Assembly: GCA_937951615.1 (NCBI GenBank)
Contig: CALFBH010000060.1
Coordinates: 1-64,000, forward strand
Reading direction: 5' to 3'
Length of the DNA: 64,000 nucleotides
Origin: an uncultured Saprospiraceae bacterium
GTDB taxonomy: Bacteria; Bacteroidota; Bacteroidia; Chitinophagales; Saprospiraceae
Below, in pieces: positions 1 through 8,914 of this stretch. The notes below the pieces were generated by a model. That model was not told the origin of the DNA. It did not search any database and saw only the letters and a program-made list of their open reading frames with translations. Made by a program: the position numbers and the translations under genes. Within the stretch, counting starts at the first letter, position 1. Every line of letters begins with the position of its first letter.

Positions 1-383
1 GCTAAGTGTCCAAATTTTTTAACAAAAATGTTATTTCGTTTTTTGTTAAAATTCACCTCGTTTTCAGAATTTAATTTTGCAATTACTTTCTGAACGACCG
101 TTGAAAAAAGAGAAAGTATTAAAATAAAAATATAAGACATCGTTTATTCGATTTTTGTCTCATTTTTATCCATTTTTGCTCATTTTTTAACATAATTTTA
201 ACACTTTAAAATTTGTGAAAAAGAACTTAACAGCCCTGCCTCCAAAGGGGGATAATTCAGCAGTTTAAAACAAGATAATTTGGAACGATGAATTATTTTT
301 CCTTTTTTGCTGTTATTCATTGGGTTTGGGATACTGGGGAATTCGGAAATATCCCAATACCATTCTCATAACAATTATCAATA
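1..383. other. Non-coding AT-rich start of window
   Basis: No convincing gene is visible. Positions 13-28 and 39-53 are imperfect inverted copies of a T-rich/A-rich word around TTAACAAAAA, which could be the terminator of a gene to the left, but the composition is so AT-rich that chance pairing is possible. The rest may hold the promoter of the hydrolase starting at 384. I recognise no promoter motif with confidence. Confidence 0.4.
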
Positions 384-1262
384 ATGAAGCTTACAATTTC
401 TGGTTATTCAACTGCACTTTTCTCTACCTGGTATTTCGTTCACGAGTTCGGACTGCTGTTTGATGCAGGCGATGGCGTCGTATCACATCTGTTGCAAAAG
501 TCGAGAAAAATCAAGCACATCTTTATTTCGCACCCCGACCGTGACCACCTGACAGGTTTGTTGCAACTCAACCAACTCAATGCTTACGAGAATCCTCCAA
601 CTATATATTATCCAAAAGACAGTGGTTCTTTTCCTGCTTTAGAACAGTTTTCCAAACGATTTGACCCGCATGTCGCTGGCAGCAGATGGATTGGTATTGA
701 TGACGGTCAGGAAATCGAAATTAAGCCAGGTTATATTGTTAAAGCCATCAAAAATGGTCATTTACCACAGCCGAATGGCGTGATAAAAAGCCTGAGTTTT
801 CAATTGATTCACGTCAAGCGCAAATTAAAACCTGAGTATCTAAATCTTCCAGGCAAAGAAATTCAACAACTCCGCGAGACACAGGGCATAGCCGCTATTA
901 CTTATGAAGTTCGGGAAAAGATCCTCAGTTATTCGGGCGACACGCCAGTAGAAGATCACGAGCGTTGGAAAGATGCGGGAACACTAATTCACGAAGCCAC
1001 ATTTCTGGATAAAGGAGAAAATTCAGGCTACGAAATTCGGGAAAACAAACACAGTTCACTGGGCGAAGTGATGGAAATGGTGGCTGCATCTGATGTAGAA
1101 CGACTCATTCTTGGACATTTTTCTTCTCGTTATTCCAATGCCGAAATTGATGCTAAAATACATGAACTCAGCCAGCAATATGGCGTAAACATTCCAATTT
1201 ACCGTGTTTTACCTGGTGATTTTTTGCGAGACATTTTAACAACAGGGCATTTAGCGAAATAA
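384..1262 (+). CDS. MBL-fold metallo-hydrolase, RNase Z-like
   Basis: A 292-residue cytoplasmic protein of the metallo-beta-lactamase fold. The metal-binding loop is visible as HPDRDH at residues 50-55. It corresponds to the family HxHxDH motif, but the second His is Asp here, a variant seen in some RNase Z-like branches. Further ligands are probably the Asp in YSGDTP (about residue 193), the His in IHEATF (about 203) and LGHFSSRY near residue 242. The order and spacing resemble ribonuclease Z/ElaC more than lactonases. No signal peptide is visible. The gene stands alone: 333 bp separate it from the fibre cluster downstream, so a shared function is not implied. The exact substrate (tRNA 3' ends or another phosphodiester) cannot be read from sequence alone. 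Confidence 0.8.
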   Translation: MKLTISGYSTALFSTWYFVHEFGLLFDAGDGVVSHLLQKSRKIKHIFISHPDRDHLTGLLQLNQLNAYENPPTIYYPKDSGSFPALEQFSKRFDPHVAGSRWIGIDDGQEIEIKPGYIVKAIKNGHLPQPNGVIKSLSFQLIHVKRKLKPEYLNLPGKEIQQLRETQGIAAITYEVREKILSYSGDTPVEDHERWKDAGTLIHEATFLDKGENSGYEIRENKHSSLGEVMEMVAASDVERLILGHFSSRYSNAEIDAKIHELSQQYGVNIPIYRVLPGDFLRDILTTGHLAK

Positions 1263-1595
1263 TATCCTGCCCAAATAGCTCCTTCACTTTTTATATTCAG
1301 CACAAACACATTTTCACAGGAAATTATTCTGAAATATTTTGCTTTATGCGAGATATATTTCATAACTTCACATCTAATATCAAATTATATTTATTAGAAT
1401 AAGTCTTTGGACATAATCCTAATAAATCCTAAATATTCTTCCCAATATCAAATCGTATGTGCATCAGCCTTGCCTGACTGCACTTACTCTATATTTCAAC
1501 CTAACATTTTTATCATTCAACGCATTTTTAATGCCTTTATATTTAATATATGAAGGTAGAAAAAGGCTAATTGGTTTTAAATAAAAAAAATCAAC
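1263..1595. other. Intergenic region upstream of the fibre cluster
   Basis: 333 bp without a supportable gene. It is AT-rich and must contain the promoter for the six-gene cluster starting at 1596. I see no clear TAnnTTTG-type -7 element, no strong hairpin and no terminator for the preceding gene. Confidence 0.4.
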
Positions 1596-2822
1596 ATGAA
1601 CAAACTAATTCTAACTACTATTTTCTTCTTTTTACTGGCAGCGACTGCTTTTGCTCAAAATGCAGGCATTACCATCGGCGACAGCAATGAAGCTACTGAT
1701 GGTACTGTTCGTTATAATGCAGCTGGTTTTGAAGGGCTGCATCTTGGGCAATGGTTGCCTTTTACTGGAACAAATACAACCGCAAGCCCTTGGACTATTA
1801 GTGGTAGCGACGTTTACTACACCGGAGGTAATGTGGGCATAGGAACTGTACCCACCGAAAATTTCCACCTATTGGGCAATGCTCTTTTTGACGGAACAAC
1901 GACCGTGAAATATCTAAACCCGGGCTTGGTTACTTCAGATTACAAGTTTCTTCGCTTTGGAACAGATACGGCATTCTATGCTGGTTTTATGTGGAATAAT
2001 AGCTCGCCTACTTTTGGCAATGGAGACGATTTCACCATTTTCACTTATGGCAATAGGGATATTGTTTTCAACCCCGGCAATGGAAACTCTTTATTTATGA
2101 CCGGCAATGTCGGTATAGGAACTATGACACCCACATCCAAACTTGATGTCAATGGAGATGTTGCTACAGGTGCAATATTCACTAGTGAAGGCAGGCTGGA
2201 ACTAGGTGATAACGGAACAGGTGACAGAATTTCATACATTGATTTTCACTCCAATGATGTGGAACCTGATTATACGACCAGGATGGTCAGATGGCCTGGA
2301 GAAGGTGGTAATTTTTTAATCCGCAATAGAGGGAATAGTAATTTTTTAATCACCAACCAAGGTACTGGTCATCTGGCTTTCAGTACTGCCGACACCGAAC
2401 GAATGCGTATTCAAAATGATGGAAAAGTTAGAGTCGGCAATATCACAAGTACTCCGGGAGCCTATAATTTATACGTAAAGACTGGTATTCTGACAGAAAG
2501 GGTCAAGATAGCAACGATGGGTTCGGCAGACTGGGCAGACTATGTTTTTGCGGAAGATTATAAACTGCTTTCTCTTGATGAGGTTAAAGCCTTTGTCCAA
2601 ACCAATAAACACCTTCCCAATGTGCCTTCTGCACAGGATATAGAAAAGAATGGCTACGAACTCCAGCAGATGGATGCCAAATTATTGGAAAAAATTGAAG
2701 AATTATACTTGCTGACTATTCAATTGAATGAAGAGAAAAAAGAGCTTAAAAAAGAGAATGAGCAATTGAAGAAAAATCAGACAGCGATTCTAAACAGATT
2801 ATCCAAATTAGAAAAACAATGA
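1596..2822 (+). CDS. Secreted fibre-like protein 1 (tail-fibre/S74-like architecture)
   Basis: A 408-residue exported protein. A signal peptide covers about residues 1-20 (cut near AFA/QN). A conserved N-terminal module follows, with GITIGDSNEA and FEGLHLGQWLPF. The middle has beta-rich repeats punctuated by NVGIGT (about residues 79 and 171). The C-terminal block carries LTERVKIATMGSADWADYVF and NKHLPNVPSA and ends in a long Lys/Glu-rich coiled coil (about 350-408). This is the Bacteroidota tail-fibre-domain layout, expected to form trimeric beta-structured fibres. I cannot see the Ser/Lys dyad of true S74 self-cleaving chaperones. Its TGA stop overlaps the ATG of the M23 gene by 4 nt, implying translational coupling. 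Two paralogues lie at 6083 and 7781. A role in adhesion or target recognition is inferred. Confidence 0.75.
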   Translation: MNKLILTTIFFFLLAATAFAQNAGITIGDSNEATDGTVRYNAAGFEGLHLGQWLPFTGTNTTASPWTISGSDVYYTGGNVGIGTVPTENFHLLGNALFDGTTTVKYLNPGLVTSDYKFLRFGTDTAFYAGFMWNNSSPTFGNGDDFTIFTYGNRDIVFNPGNGNSLFMTGNVGIGTMTPTSKLDVNGDVATGAIFTSEGRLELGDNGTGDRISYIDFHSNDVEPDYTTRMVRWPGEGGNFLIRNRGNSNFLITNQGTGHLAFSTADTERMRIQNDGKVRVGNITSTPGAYNLYVKTGILTERVKIATMGSADWADYVFAEDYKLLSLDEVKAFVQTNKHLPNVPSAQDIEKNGYELQQMDAKLLEKIEELYLLTIQLNEEKKELKKENEQLKKNQTAILNRLSKLEKQ

Positions 2823-4336
2823 TGATGAAAAAATATCAAAGCTTATTGTTTTGTCTTTTATGTTCATACTACCTGAGCGGTCAATCTACTGACCTGTTTG
2901 TATTTTATGAAAATAACGAGCTGATTACACTTGATGTTGAAAAAGGAGTACAACAGACGCTTGGCGCAAATGTATGGCCCAAAGAAGAGCAACTGCTCAA
3001 AACAGATAACATTGTTTACAAAGATGCCGACTTGGGTTTAGACTTTGAGTTTGAACAGCAATTTGTCAGTGGGCTTCAGTCGCCTTACGATTCCAATGTT
3101 TGGCTGTATGCAGCAGGACCGCTATTCGGCACGACTACTCAATTATTCCAATACAATACAGTTAGTCAAAAAACCGACTTAATTTTGAATGCAGGCGAAG
3201 GTCCGGAATCCGAATGGGTGTTCATTCCAATTGCCTACGGAGCTAATCCCAATACCATCTATCTCGAAGCCATGAATTTTAACACGCAGGAAGAGCATCT
3301 TGGTGTATGGGAATTTAACCTAAAAACCCGACAATTCACCCAGCTTGATCTTCAGCAGAATTACATGATAACGCCTTTGATTGCTCCTGATAGAACGCAA
3401 CTGTATTACACAGCTTCTACCAACAAAGAAAGGGATGTTATTCATGGATTAGCTGACCTGGTTATTGCCTATGACCTGAATACCGAAGCGGAAACAATTT
3501 TGTATAATTCAGATGAAAATCAAGTCCGTTTATTGGGTTTCCATACGACGGGCGACAAGCTGGAAACGACAACATTGAGTCTTCATTATAAAAATTTGGC
3601 TAAACAGTTTCTTGTTCCCTACTATCTGCCTTTTGAGCTGAATTCAAATTGGTGTGTCACCAGAGATGGTACGCCACGACCACCTGCCTCGAGCTTAAAT
3701 AATGGTGGGATTTGTTTTTACAGTTTTAATCAGCACACCTATGAGGCACTTGATTTCAGTAATCTGAATGTATCGGGCGGATATTATCAGGAAGACATCA
3801 AGGCAGTGGCATCTGGCACAGTAGTTTATGCACAGGACAGCGGCTGTGCTTGCAATTATGGCAACTTAGTTAAAATTTTGCACGACGATGGCAATTATAG
3901 TTATTATGCTCATCTCACCACCATTGCGGTATCCGTTGGCGATTGTGTCGGGCAAGGTGAGTTGGTCGGCACAGAAGGTTTAACTGGCGCAGGTTGCGGC
4001 AATTGCACTTATGCCGAACACGCACATTTTGAAGTGCGAACTTCTACAGCATCGGGTACACAAATATGGGTTCCTTTTGCGGAATATGGCGAAACACCGC
4101 GCCAAAGTGACTATGTGACTTCTGGCAATGTGGAAGCATCCTGTTGTGCAAGCACTTTAAATATCACTGGAACTATACCTGCGGGTACGCAACAAGCTGG
4201 TACTTCCATTACTTCCACGGGGGTGTTAAACAGTGGCGTATCTGCCAGTTTTGAGTGTTCTTCAATAGACCTGCTTCCCGGTTTTGAGGCAAAAACTGGT
4301 TCCGTCTTTGACGGCAAAGATGGCGGTTGTCAATAG
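2819..4336 (+). CDS. Secreted M23-family peptidoglycan endopeptidase with Cys-terminated coathanger tail
   Basis: 505 residues. A signal peptide covers about 1-21 (ends LSG/QS). Residues about 22-270 look like beta-propeller blades (repeated strand-turn pattern, no catalytic motif). Residues about 290-420 form an M23/LytM domain: zinc ligands HTYEALDF and HAHFEV, the AVASGTVVYA strand, and the YSYYAHL motif. M23 enzymes cut peptide cross-links in peptidoglycan. The last 60 residues form a coathanger-type tail with LLPGFEAKTGSVFDGK ending GGCQ at the C-terminus. The same tail is on the SpoIID-type and amidase proteins downstream. The ATG lies inside the end of fibre gene 1. The final Cys suggests covalent anchoring or sorting, but that is inference. 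All four expected zinc-site residues appear to be present, so activity is plausible. Confidence 0.85.
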   Translation: MMMKKYQSLLFCLLCSYYLSGQSTDLFVFYENNELITLDVEKGVQQTLGANVWPKEEQLLKTDNIVYKDADLGLDFEFEQQFVSGLQSPYDSNVWLYAAGPLFGTTTQLFQYNTVSQKTDLILNAGEGPESEWVFIPIAYGANPNTIYLEAMNFNTQEEHLGVWEFNLKTRQFTQLDLQQNYMITPLIAPDRTQLYYTASTNKERDVIHGLADLVIAYDLNTEAETILYNSDENQVRLLGFHTTGDKLETTTLSLHYKNLAKQFLVPYYLPFELNSNWCVTRDGTPRPPASSLNNGGICFYSFNQHTYEALDFSNLNVSGGYYQEDIKAVASGTVVYAQDSGCACNYGNLVKILHDDGNYSYYAHLTTIAVSVGDCVGQGELVGTEGLTGAGCGNCTYAEHAHFEVRTSTASGTQIWVPFAEYGETPRQSDYVTSGNVEASCCASTLNITGTIPAGTQQAGTSITSTGVLNSGVSASFECSSIDLLPGFEAKTGSVFDGKDGGCQ

Positions 4337-4361
4337 ACTTTATTATAGAATATTTTAAAAA

Positions 4362-5990
4362 ATGATTATGAAAAATATCTATTTCTTAATGCTCATGCTC
4401 CTATTTGCATTTCATGCAAAAGCACAGGACATTTCTTTCAGTTTTTTTGATGCTCAGACAGGAAAAGCTATTCAAGCTGAAAACATCGTACTCCAAAACG
4501 ACACGAAGACCTATGTTTTTGATAAGAACGAAATCCCCATTGGAAAAGCATGGAATAAAAATATTAATGAAGGATTTTATACTGTTGCTATCACTGCACC
4601 TGGATACAAGACGATTATAAACGATCTGAGCTTGGCAAAAAGCGACTTGCACCATCGCTCTTTCTATCTGCGCAATTTAAATCCTCCAGAAAACATTAGT
4701 GTAAATTATGTCCGTTCCCTGCATCGACAGGATGGCACAGTCGTCGTTGGCTATATTGTGGATGAAAATGGGCTGGCTGTCGCCAATGCTAATATTGTAT
4801 CCAATGATGGCGAACAGACGACAAGCAATAAGGAAGGTTATTTCAATATCTTTCTAACGATCACAGACCTCCAAAAGGGCTTTGCTATAAAAACGCTGGA
4901 TATCACTAAGTCGGGTTTCAAAAAAGACAGCAGGGAAAAAGTCGTGGTCTATCCTTATGGCGATTATATTTATAAAATAATATTGGAAAACGGGACTGGA
5001 ACAAACACCACTGCTATGTCTGATATTATTGTAGAAAATGGCATCATCATGGGCAGGGCGAAAGACCAGAATCAGCCGTATTTTGAGCCTGTAGAGTCCA
5101 AAAACGCCAACAAACAAGCACTCAATTGCAACGACATTCCCAATTCCATCACCGTAGGGTATTCCAATATCAATAATCCGGGAACTTCTTGTGTTACAGG
5201 CTGTCCTTCCTGGATAACGGTTGATTTTGAAACTTACGTCAGCGAAAGCCTCGATAATGAATGGCTGAATTTATGGAATCCCTTGAGCGGTATTGAAAAT
5301 GCTTACAGAGCAGGTGCTGTTGCGATTCGTTCTTTTGCGGGCTGGCGAGCAGTAGTCGCGCCAAGAACATCCAATTATGACATTACCAATAACACCAATG
5401 ACCAGGCTTATGTCCCTGGCACCACGACCTGGTCTGTCGCTGCACAGATGGCTACAGAAGGAGCGGTCATCAAATCTTCCAGTACTGGAAATTTTATCAG
5501 CACAAATTATGCAGCAGAAACAAATAACTGGCCAACAGGCCCTTGCGGGAATGGTTTTGTCCAAAATTCAGTTGGCTCGAATCAATGTATTGCGGATGCC
5601 GTTACAGCTGGTTATCCACAATTCGGACATCCCTGGAATATGGGGCAATGGGGTTCGGCAAGATGGGCAAGCGGCTTAGACCTCGCGCAGAATTACAGCA
5701 ATAATGTGGGCAGCTCGCACGGCTATGGCAGCAAGACCTGGCAATGGATAGTTGATCATTATTATCCTTCACATTCTTTATTTAATTGTGGAACAAGTTG
5801 CCCTGCTACCCTCAATATCGCAGGTATTATTTCCGCAGGCGGACAAATTTCCTCCCAAAGCATCATTAGTACAGGTACGCTCAATTCGGGTGTCAATGCA
5901 ATTTTTGAAAGTCCGTCCATAGAACTCTTGCCTGGCTTTGAAGGCGCATCAGGTTCTGTGCTAGATGCTAAGTATGGGACTTGTCAGTGA
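4362..5990 (+). CDS. Secreted SpoIID/LytB-domain protein with coathanger tail
   Basis: 542 residues, signal peptide about 1-21 (ends AKA/QD). Residues about 22-210 contain carboxypeptidase-regulatory-like beta sandwiches (VVGYIVDENGLAVANANIVS). Residues about 265-475 resemble SpoIID/LytB. YVSESLDNEW holds the candidate catalytic Glu, AYRAGAVAIRSFAGW matches the family ALKAQAVAARTYA block, and FGHPWNMGQWGSARWA matches the GHGVGMSQYGA block. SpoIID enzymes are lytic transglycosylases acting on glycan strands stripped of stem peptides, which fits the amidase encoded at 8914. The C-terminal tail has ELLPGFEGASGSVLDAK and ends TCQ, like the M23 neighbour 25 bp upstream. The start could be the ATG at 4362 or the one at 4368. 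Function as a wall enzyme is likely; activity is not shown. Confidence 0.8.
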   Translation: MIMKNIYFLMLMLLFAFHAKAQDISFSFFDAQTGKAIQAENIVLQNDTKTYVFDKNEIPIGKAWNKNINEGFYTVAITAPGYKTIINDLSLAKSDLHHRSFYLRNLNPPENISVNYVRSLHRQDGTVVVGYIVDENGLAVANANIVSNDGEQTTSNKEGYFNIFLTITDLQKGFAIKTLDITKSGFKKDSREKVVVYPYGDYIYKIILENGTGTNTTAMSDIIVENGIIMGRAKDQNQPYFEPVESKNANKQALNCNDIPNSITVGYSNINNPGTSCVTGCPSWITVDFETYVSESLDNEWLNLWNPLSGIENAYRAGAVAIRSFAGWRAVVAPRTSNYDITNNTNDQAYVPGTTTWSVAAQMATEGAVIKSSSTGNFISTNYAAETNNWPTGPCGNGFVQNSVGSNQCIADAVTAGYPQFGHPWNMGQWGSARWASGLDLAQNYSNNVGSSHGYGSKTWQWIVDHYYPSHSLFNCGTSCPATLNIAGIISAGGQISSQSIISTGTLNSGVNAIFESPSIELLPGFEGASGSVLDAKYGTCQ

Positions 5991-5996
5991 GTGGGT

Positions 5997-6020
5997 GAAT
6001 GAATGAATGAATGAATGAAT
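5997..6020 (+). repeat. (GAAT)6 tetranucleotide tract
   Basis: Six perfect GAAT units start 6 bp after the TGA of the SpoIID-type gene and lie 60 bp upstream of fibre gene 2. Unit length 4 makes it slippage-prone. It is outside coding sequence, so length changes would alter spacing between cistrons rather than reading frame. Confidence 0.9.
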
Positions 6021-6082
6021 GAGAATATGCTTTTGACTTGGCTCCATAAGACATTTTTTATCATTACTTAAAACTTCGTGTT

Positions 6083-7750
6083 ATGAAACGTTTAATTCTA
6101 ATTACAATTTACACCTCACTTTTTGTTGTCAGCTTATTTGCCCAAAACGAAGGCATCACGATTGGCGACAGCAATGAAACCCTTGATGGAACAATCAGGT
6201 ATAATAATGCGACTGGTTTTGAGGGGCTCCACCTCGGGAATTGGTTGCCCTTTGCAGGCACAAATACTTCCACAAGTCCCTGGCTGACCAATGGTACTTC
6301 TTTATATTATAATGCCGGCAGTGTCGGTATAGGCACAAATACTCCTGCATACAAACTGGACATTAATGGTAACGTAGGTACAGGGGCTATATTTACAAGC
6401 ATTGGAAGGCTGGAACTCAATGCAAATGGTACTGGCGACAGAAGTTCTTACCTTGATTTTCATGCAACTGATAATGAGCCTGACCATAGTGCAAGAATTG
6501 CCAGACTTTTGGGAGAAGACGGCGGTTTGGTCATCACGAATAAAGGTGCTGGTGCTATAAAATTTTACAGCGACATAGCACTCACTACTATGACTATTCT
6601 TAGCGATGGGAATGTAGGTGTTGGTACTCAAAACCCCGAAGTCAAATTGCAAGTCACAGGTCTTGAAAATAATGGTACAGTGGCAAGCCTGAAAGTTACT
6701 TCAGGAGCACAGAACATGCTAATTGATGGTAATGAAATAGATACTGACGATGCAATTGGACTGTATTTAAATAATAATAATAACAACTCGGTATTACTTG
6801 CTAATGGTGGCGGTAAAGTCGGTATAGGTACAAATAGTCCTGCTTACACGTTGGATGTAAATGGTGATATAGGTACAGGGGCAATATTCACTACTGAAGG
6901 CAGGGTAGAAATCGGGAAGGATGGAAGCGGTGACAGAAATTCATACATTGATTTTCATGCCAGCGATGCGGAGACTGACTGAACCAGCAGGATTTTCAGA
7001 GTTGGGGGCGCAAACGGTAGTTTTACAATCTCCAATAAAGGAACAGGTGATTTCCGTATTGAGAACCAAGGTTTTGGAGATATGACTTTCGAGACTAATA
7101 ACGTTGATCGAATACATATTGAAAATAATGGGAAAGTAGGTATCGGTACAACTGCTCCAACTGCAAAACTTCACGTCAATGGTGCTTTGCGCTCTAATAC
7201 CGTTAATATTGACCCAGAGGACAGCACCATAGAAGGTGGAGAAATTATCTTAAGAGGTGCGGGTACAAATAATGATTATCGCATAGACAATTATGATGGT
7301 AACCTCAGATTTTTTCAACCTTTTCAGGTGGCTATGACTATAGACGCCAATGCAAACGTTGCCATTGGAAATGTAGATGTTGTTGGTGCTTATAAATTGT
7401 ATGTAGATGAAGGTATCCTCACAGAACGAGTCAAGATTGCGACTATGGGTACAGCAGAATGGGCGGATTATGTATTTGAGGAAGATTATGACTTGAAATC
7501 ACTTAACGAAATCAAGCAGTTTGTACAACAAAACAAACACCTGCCCAATATTCCTTCCGCACAGGAAATAGAAAAAAGCGGCTACGAACTTCAGCAAATG
7601 GATGCTAAACTACTGGAAAAAATAGAAGAACTATATCTGCTGACGATTCGGCTGAATGAAGAAAAACAACAGATAGAAACGAACAATAAAAAGCTTGAAA
7701 ACACAGTAGATCAATTAATCAAACGCATTGAGAAACTGGAGGCACAATAG
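6083..7750 (+). pseudogene. Fibre-like protein 2, interrupted by in-frame TGA at 6980
   Basis: An open frame from ATG 6083 stops at TGA 6980-6982. The same frame continues without another stop to 7750, giving 555 residues if read through. The stop falls in a repeat block where the first copy reads EPDHSARIAR, fibre 1 reads EPDYTTRMVR and this copy reads ETD-stop-TSRIFR, so the stop replaces an aromatic-type position. The N-terminal part has a signal peptide (about 1-20), the GITIGDSNET and GFEGLHLGNWLPF module and several VGIGT repeats. The part after the stop carries the C-terminal block (ERVKIATMGTAEWADYVF, NKHLPNIPSA) and a coiled coil. It is either a nonsense-mutated gene, a sequencing error, or two polypeptides with a restart at ATG 7082. 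TGA is an ordinary stop in neighbouring genes. Confidence 0.85.
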
Positions 7751-7780
7751 ATTTTATTTATTATAAAAAAACTATACGTC

Positions 7781-8914
7781 ATGAAACGTTTAATTCTAAG
7801 TACAATTTGTATCCCAATTTTTGTTGTCAGCTTATTTGCCCAAAACGAAGGCATCACTATTGGCGACAGCAATGAAACCCTTGACGGAACAATTAGATAC
7901 AATAATGCAACTGGTTTTGAGGGGCTGCATCTCGGAAACTGGCTGCCATTCACAGGTACAAATACTGCAAGCCCCTGGACAGTTAGTGGGACTAACATCT
8001 ATTATGATGGAACTGGCAATGTGGGTATTGGCGGACTTTCAACAGGTTCGAAACTCCATGTGAATGGGCCACTTCTTGTCAATGAACCAGGAAGTTCGAC
8101 CGGACAGATTGGCATTAGTAGTCCTTTGGGTACACCCGGGCTGATTTTTCTATCCAATGATGACTTGTTTAGAGCAGATATCAGACGGACAGTCGATGGT
8201 TTACATTTTGCCACACATCTATCAACTGCTGCTCCCGCTACCCGTATGGTTTTGACCAATGATGGAAGATTGGGTATAGGTACAACCGCTCCTGTTTCTA
8301 TTCTGGATGTTAATAATTCTTTTTATAGTGCTACGGGTACCGTGGTGGTCAAACCACAAAATAGTACATCAGAAGGCGGCGAACTCGTTTTGCTGGGTTC
8401 TGGACTCAATAATGAATACCGCATAGACAATTTTGATGGCACCCTGCGATTTTTTCAAAACGGTCAGGTCACCATGTTTATGCAGCCCAACGGTCATGTC
8501 GCTATCGGACCGGCAAATGCTGTGGGTGGGTATAAATTATATGTAGCGGAAGGCATCCTTACGGAACGGGTCAAGATTGCCACCATGGGTTCAGCAGAAT
8601 GGTCGGATTATGTATTTGAAGAAGATTATGAACTCAAATCACTTCACGAAATCAAGCAATTTGTACAACAAAACAAACACCTCCCCAATATTCCTTCCGC
8701 ACAGGAAATAGAAAAAAGTGGCTACGAACTCCAACAAATGGATGCCAAATTGCTGGAAAAGATAGAAGAATTGTATTTGCTGACGATTCAGCTCAACGAG
8801 GAAAAACAGCAGATAGAAGCCACGAATAAAAAACTGGACGCAGAAAACAAATCGCTGAAAGCTACCCAGCAGGACATTTTGAAACGTTTGTCTAAATTAG
8901 AAAAAACACATTGA
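7781..8914 (+). CDS. Secreted fibre-like protein 3
   Basis: 377 residues, intact paralogue of the two fibres upstream. Signal peptide about 1-20. The N-terminal module (GITIGDSNET, GFEGLHLGNWLPFT) is nearly identical to fibre 2 at both protein and DNA level, showing recent duplication. The middle region is unrelated to fibre 1 and has SVSILDVNN and VGIGG/LGIGTT repeats. The C-terminal block has ERVKIATMGSAEWSDYVF, NKHLPNIPSAQEIEKSGYE and a coiled coil to the end. Conserved ends with a variable centre is the pattern expected of fibres whose middle determines binding. It starts 30 bp after fibre 2. Its TGA shares one base with the ATG of the amidase gene, so the pair is probably translationally coupled. 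Confidence 0.8.
   Translation: MKRLILSTICIPIFVVSLFAQNEGITIGDSNETLDGTIRYNNATGFEGLHLGNWLPFTGTNTASPWTVSGTNIYYDGTGNVGIGGLSTGSKLHVNGPLLVNEPGSSTGQIGISSPLGTPGLIFLSNDDLFRADIRRTVDGLHFATHLSTAAPATRMVLTNDGRLGIGTTAPVSILDVNNSFYSATGTVVVKPQNSTSEGGELVLLGSGLNNEYRIDNFDGTLRFFQNGQVTMFMQPNGHVAIGPANAVGGYKLYVAEGILTERVKIATMGSAEWSDYVFEEDYELKSLHEIKQFVQQNKHLPNIPSAQEIEKSGYELQQMDAKLLEKIEELYLLTIQLNEEKQQIEATNKKLDAENKSLKATQQDILKRLSKLEKTH

Noticed and set aside
6980-6982. Possible recoding of TGA as Trp or selenocysteine
   Set aside because: TGA ends many neighbouring genes normally, no SECIS-like structure was recognised, and paralogues have His or Tyr rather than Cys or Sec at this site.
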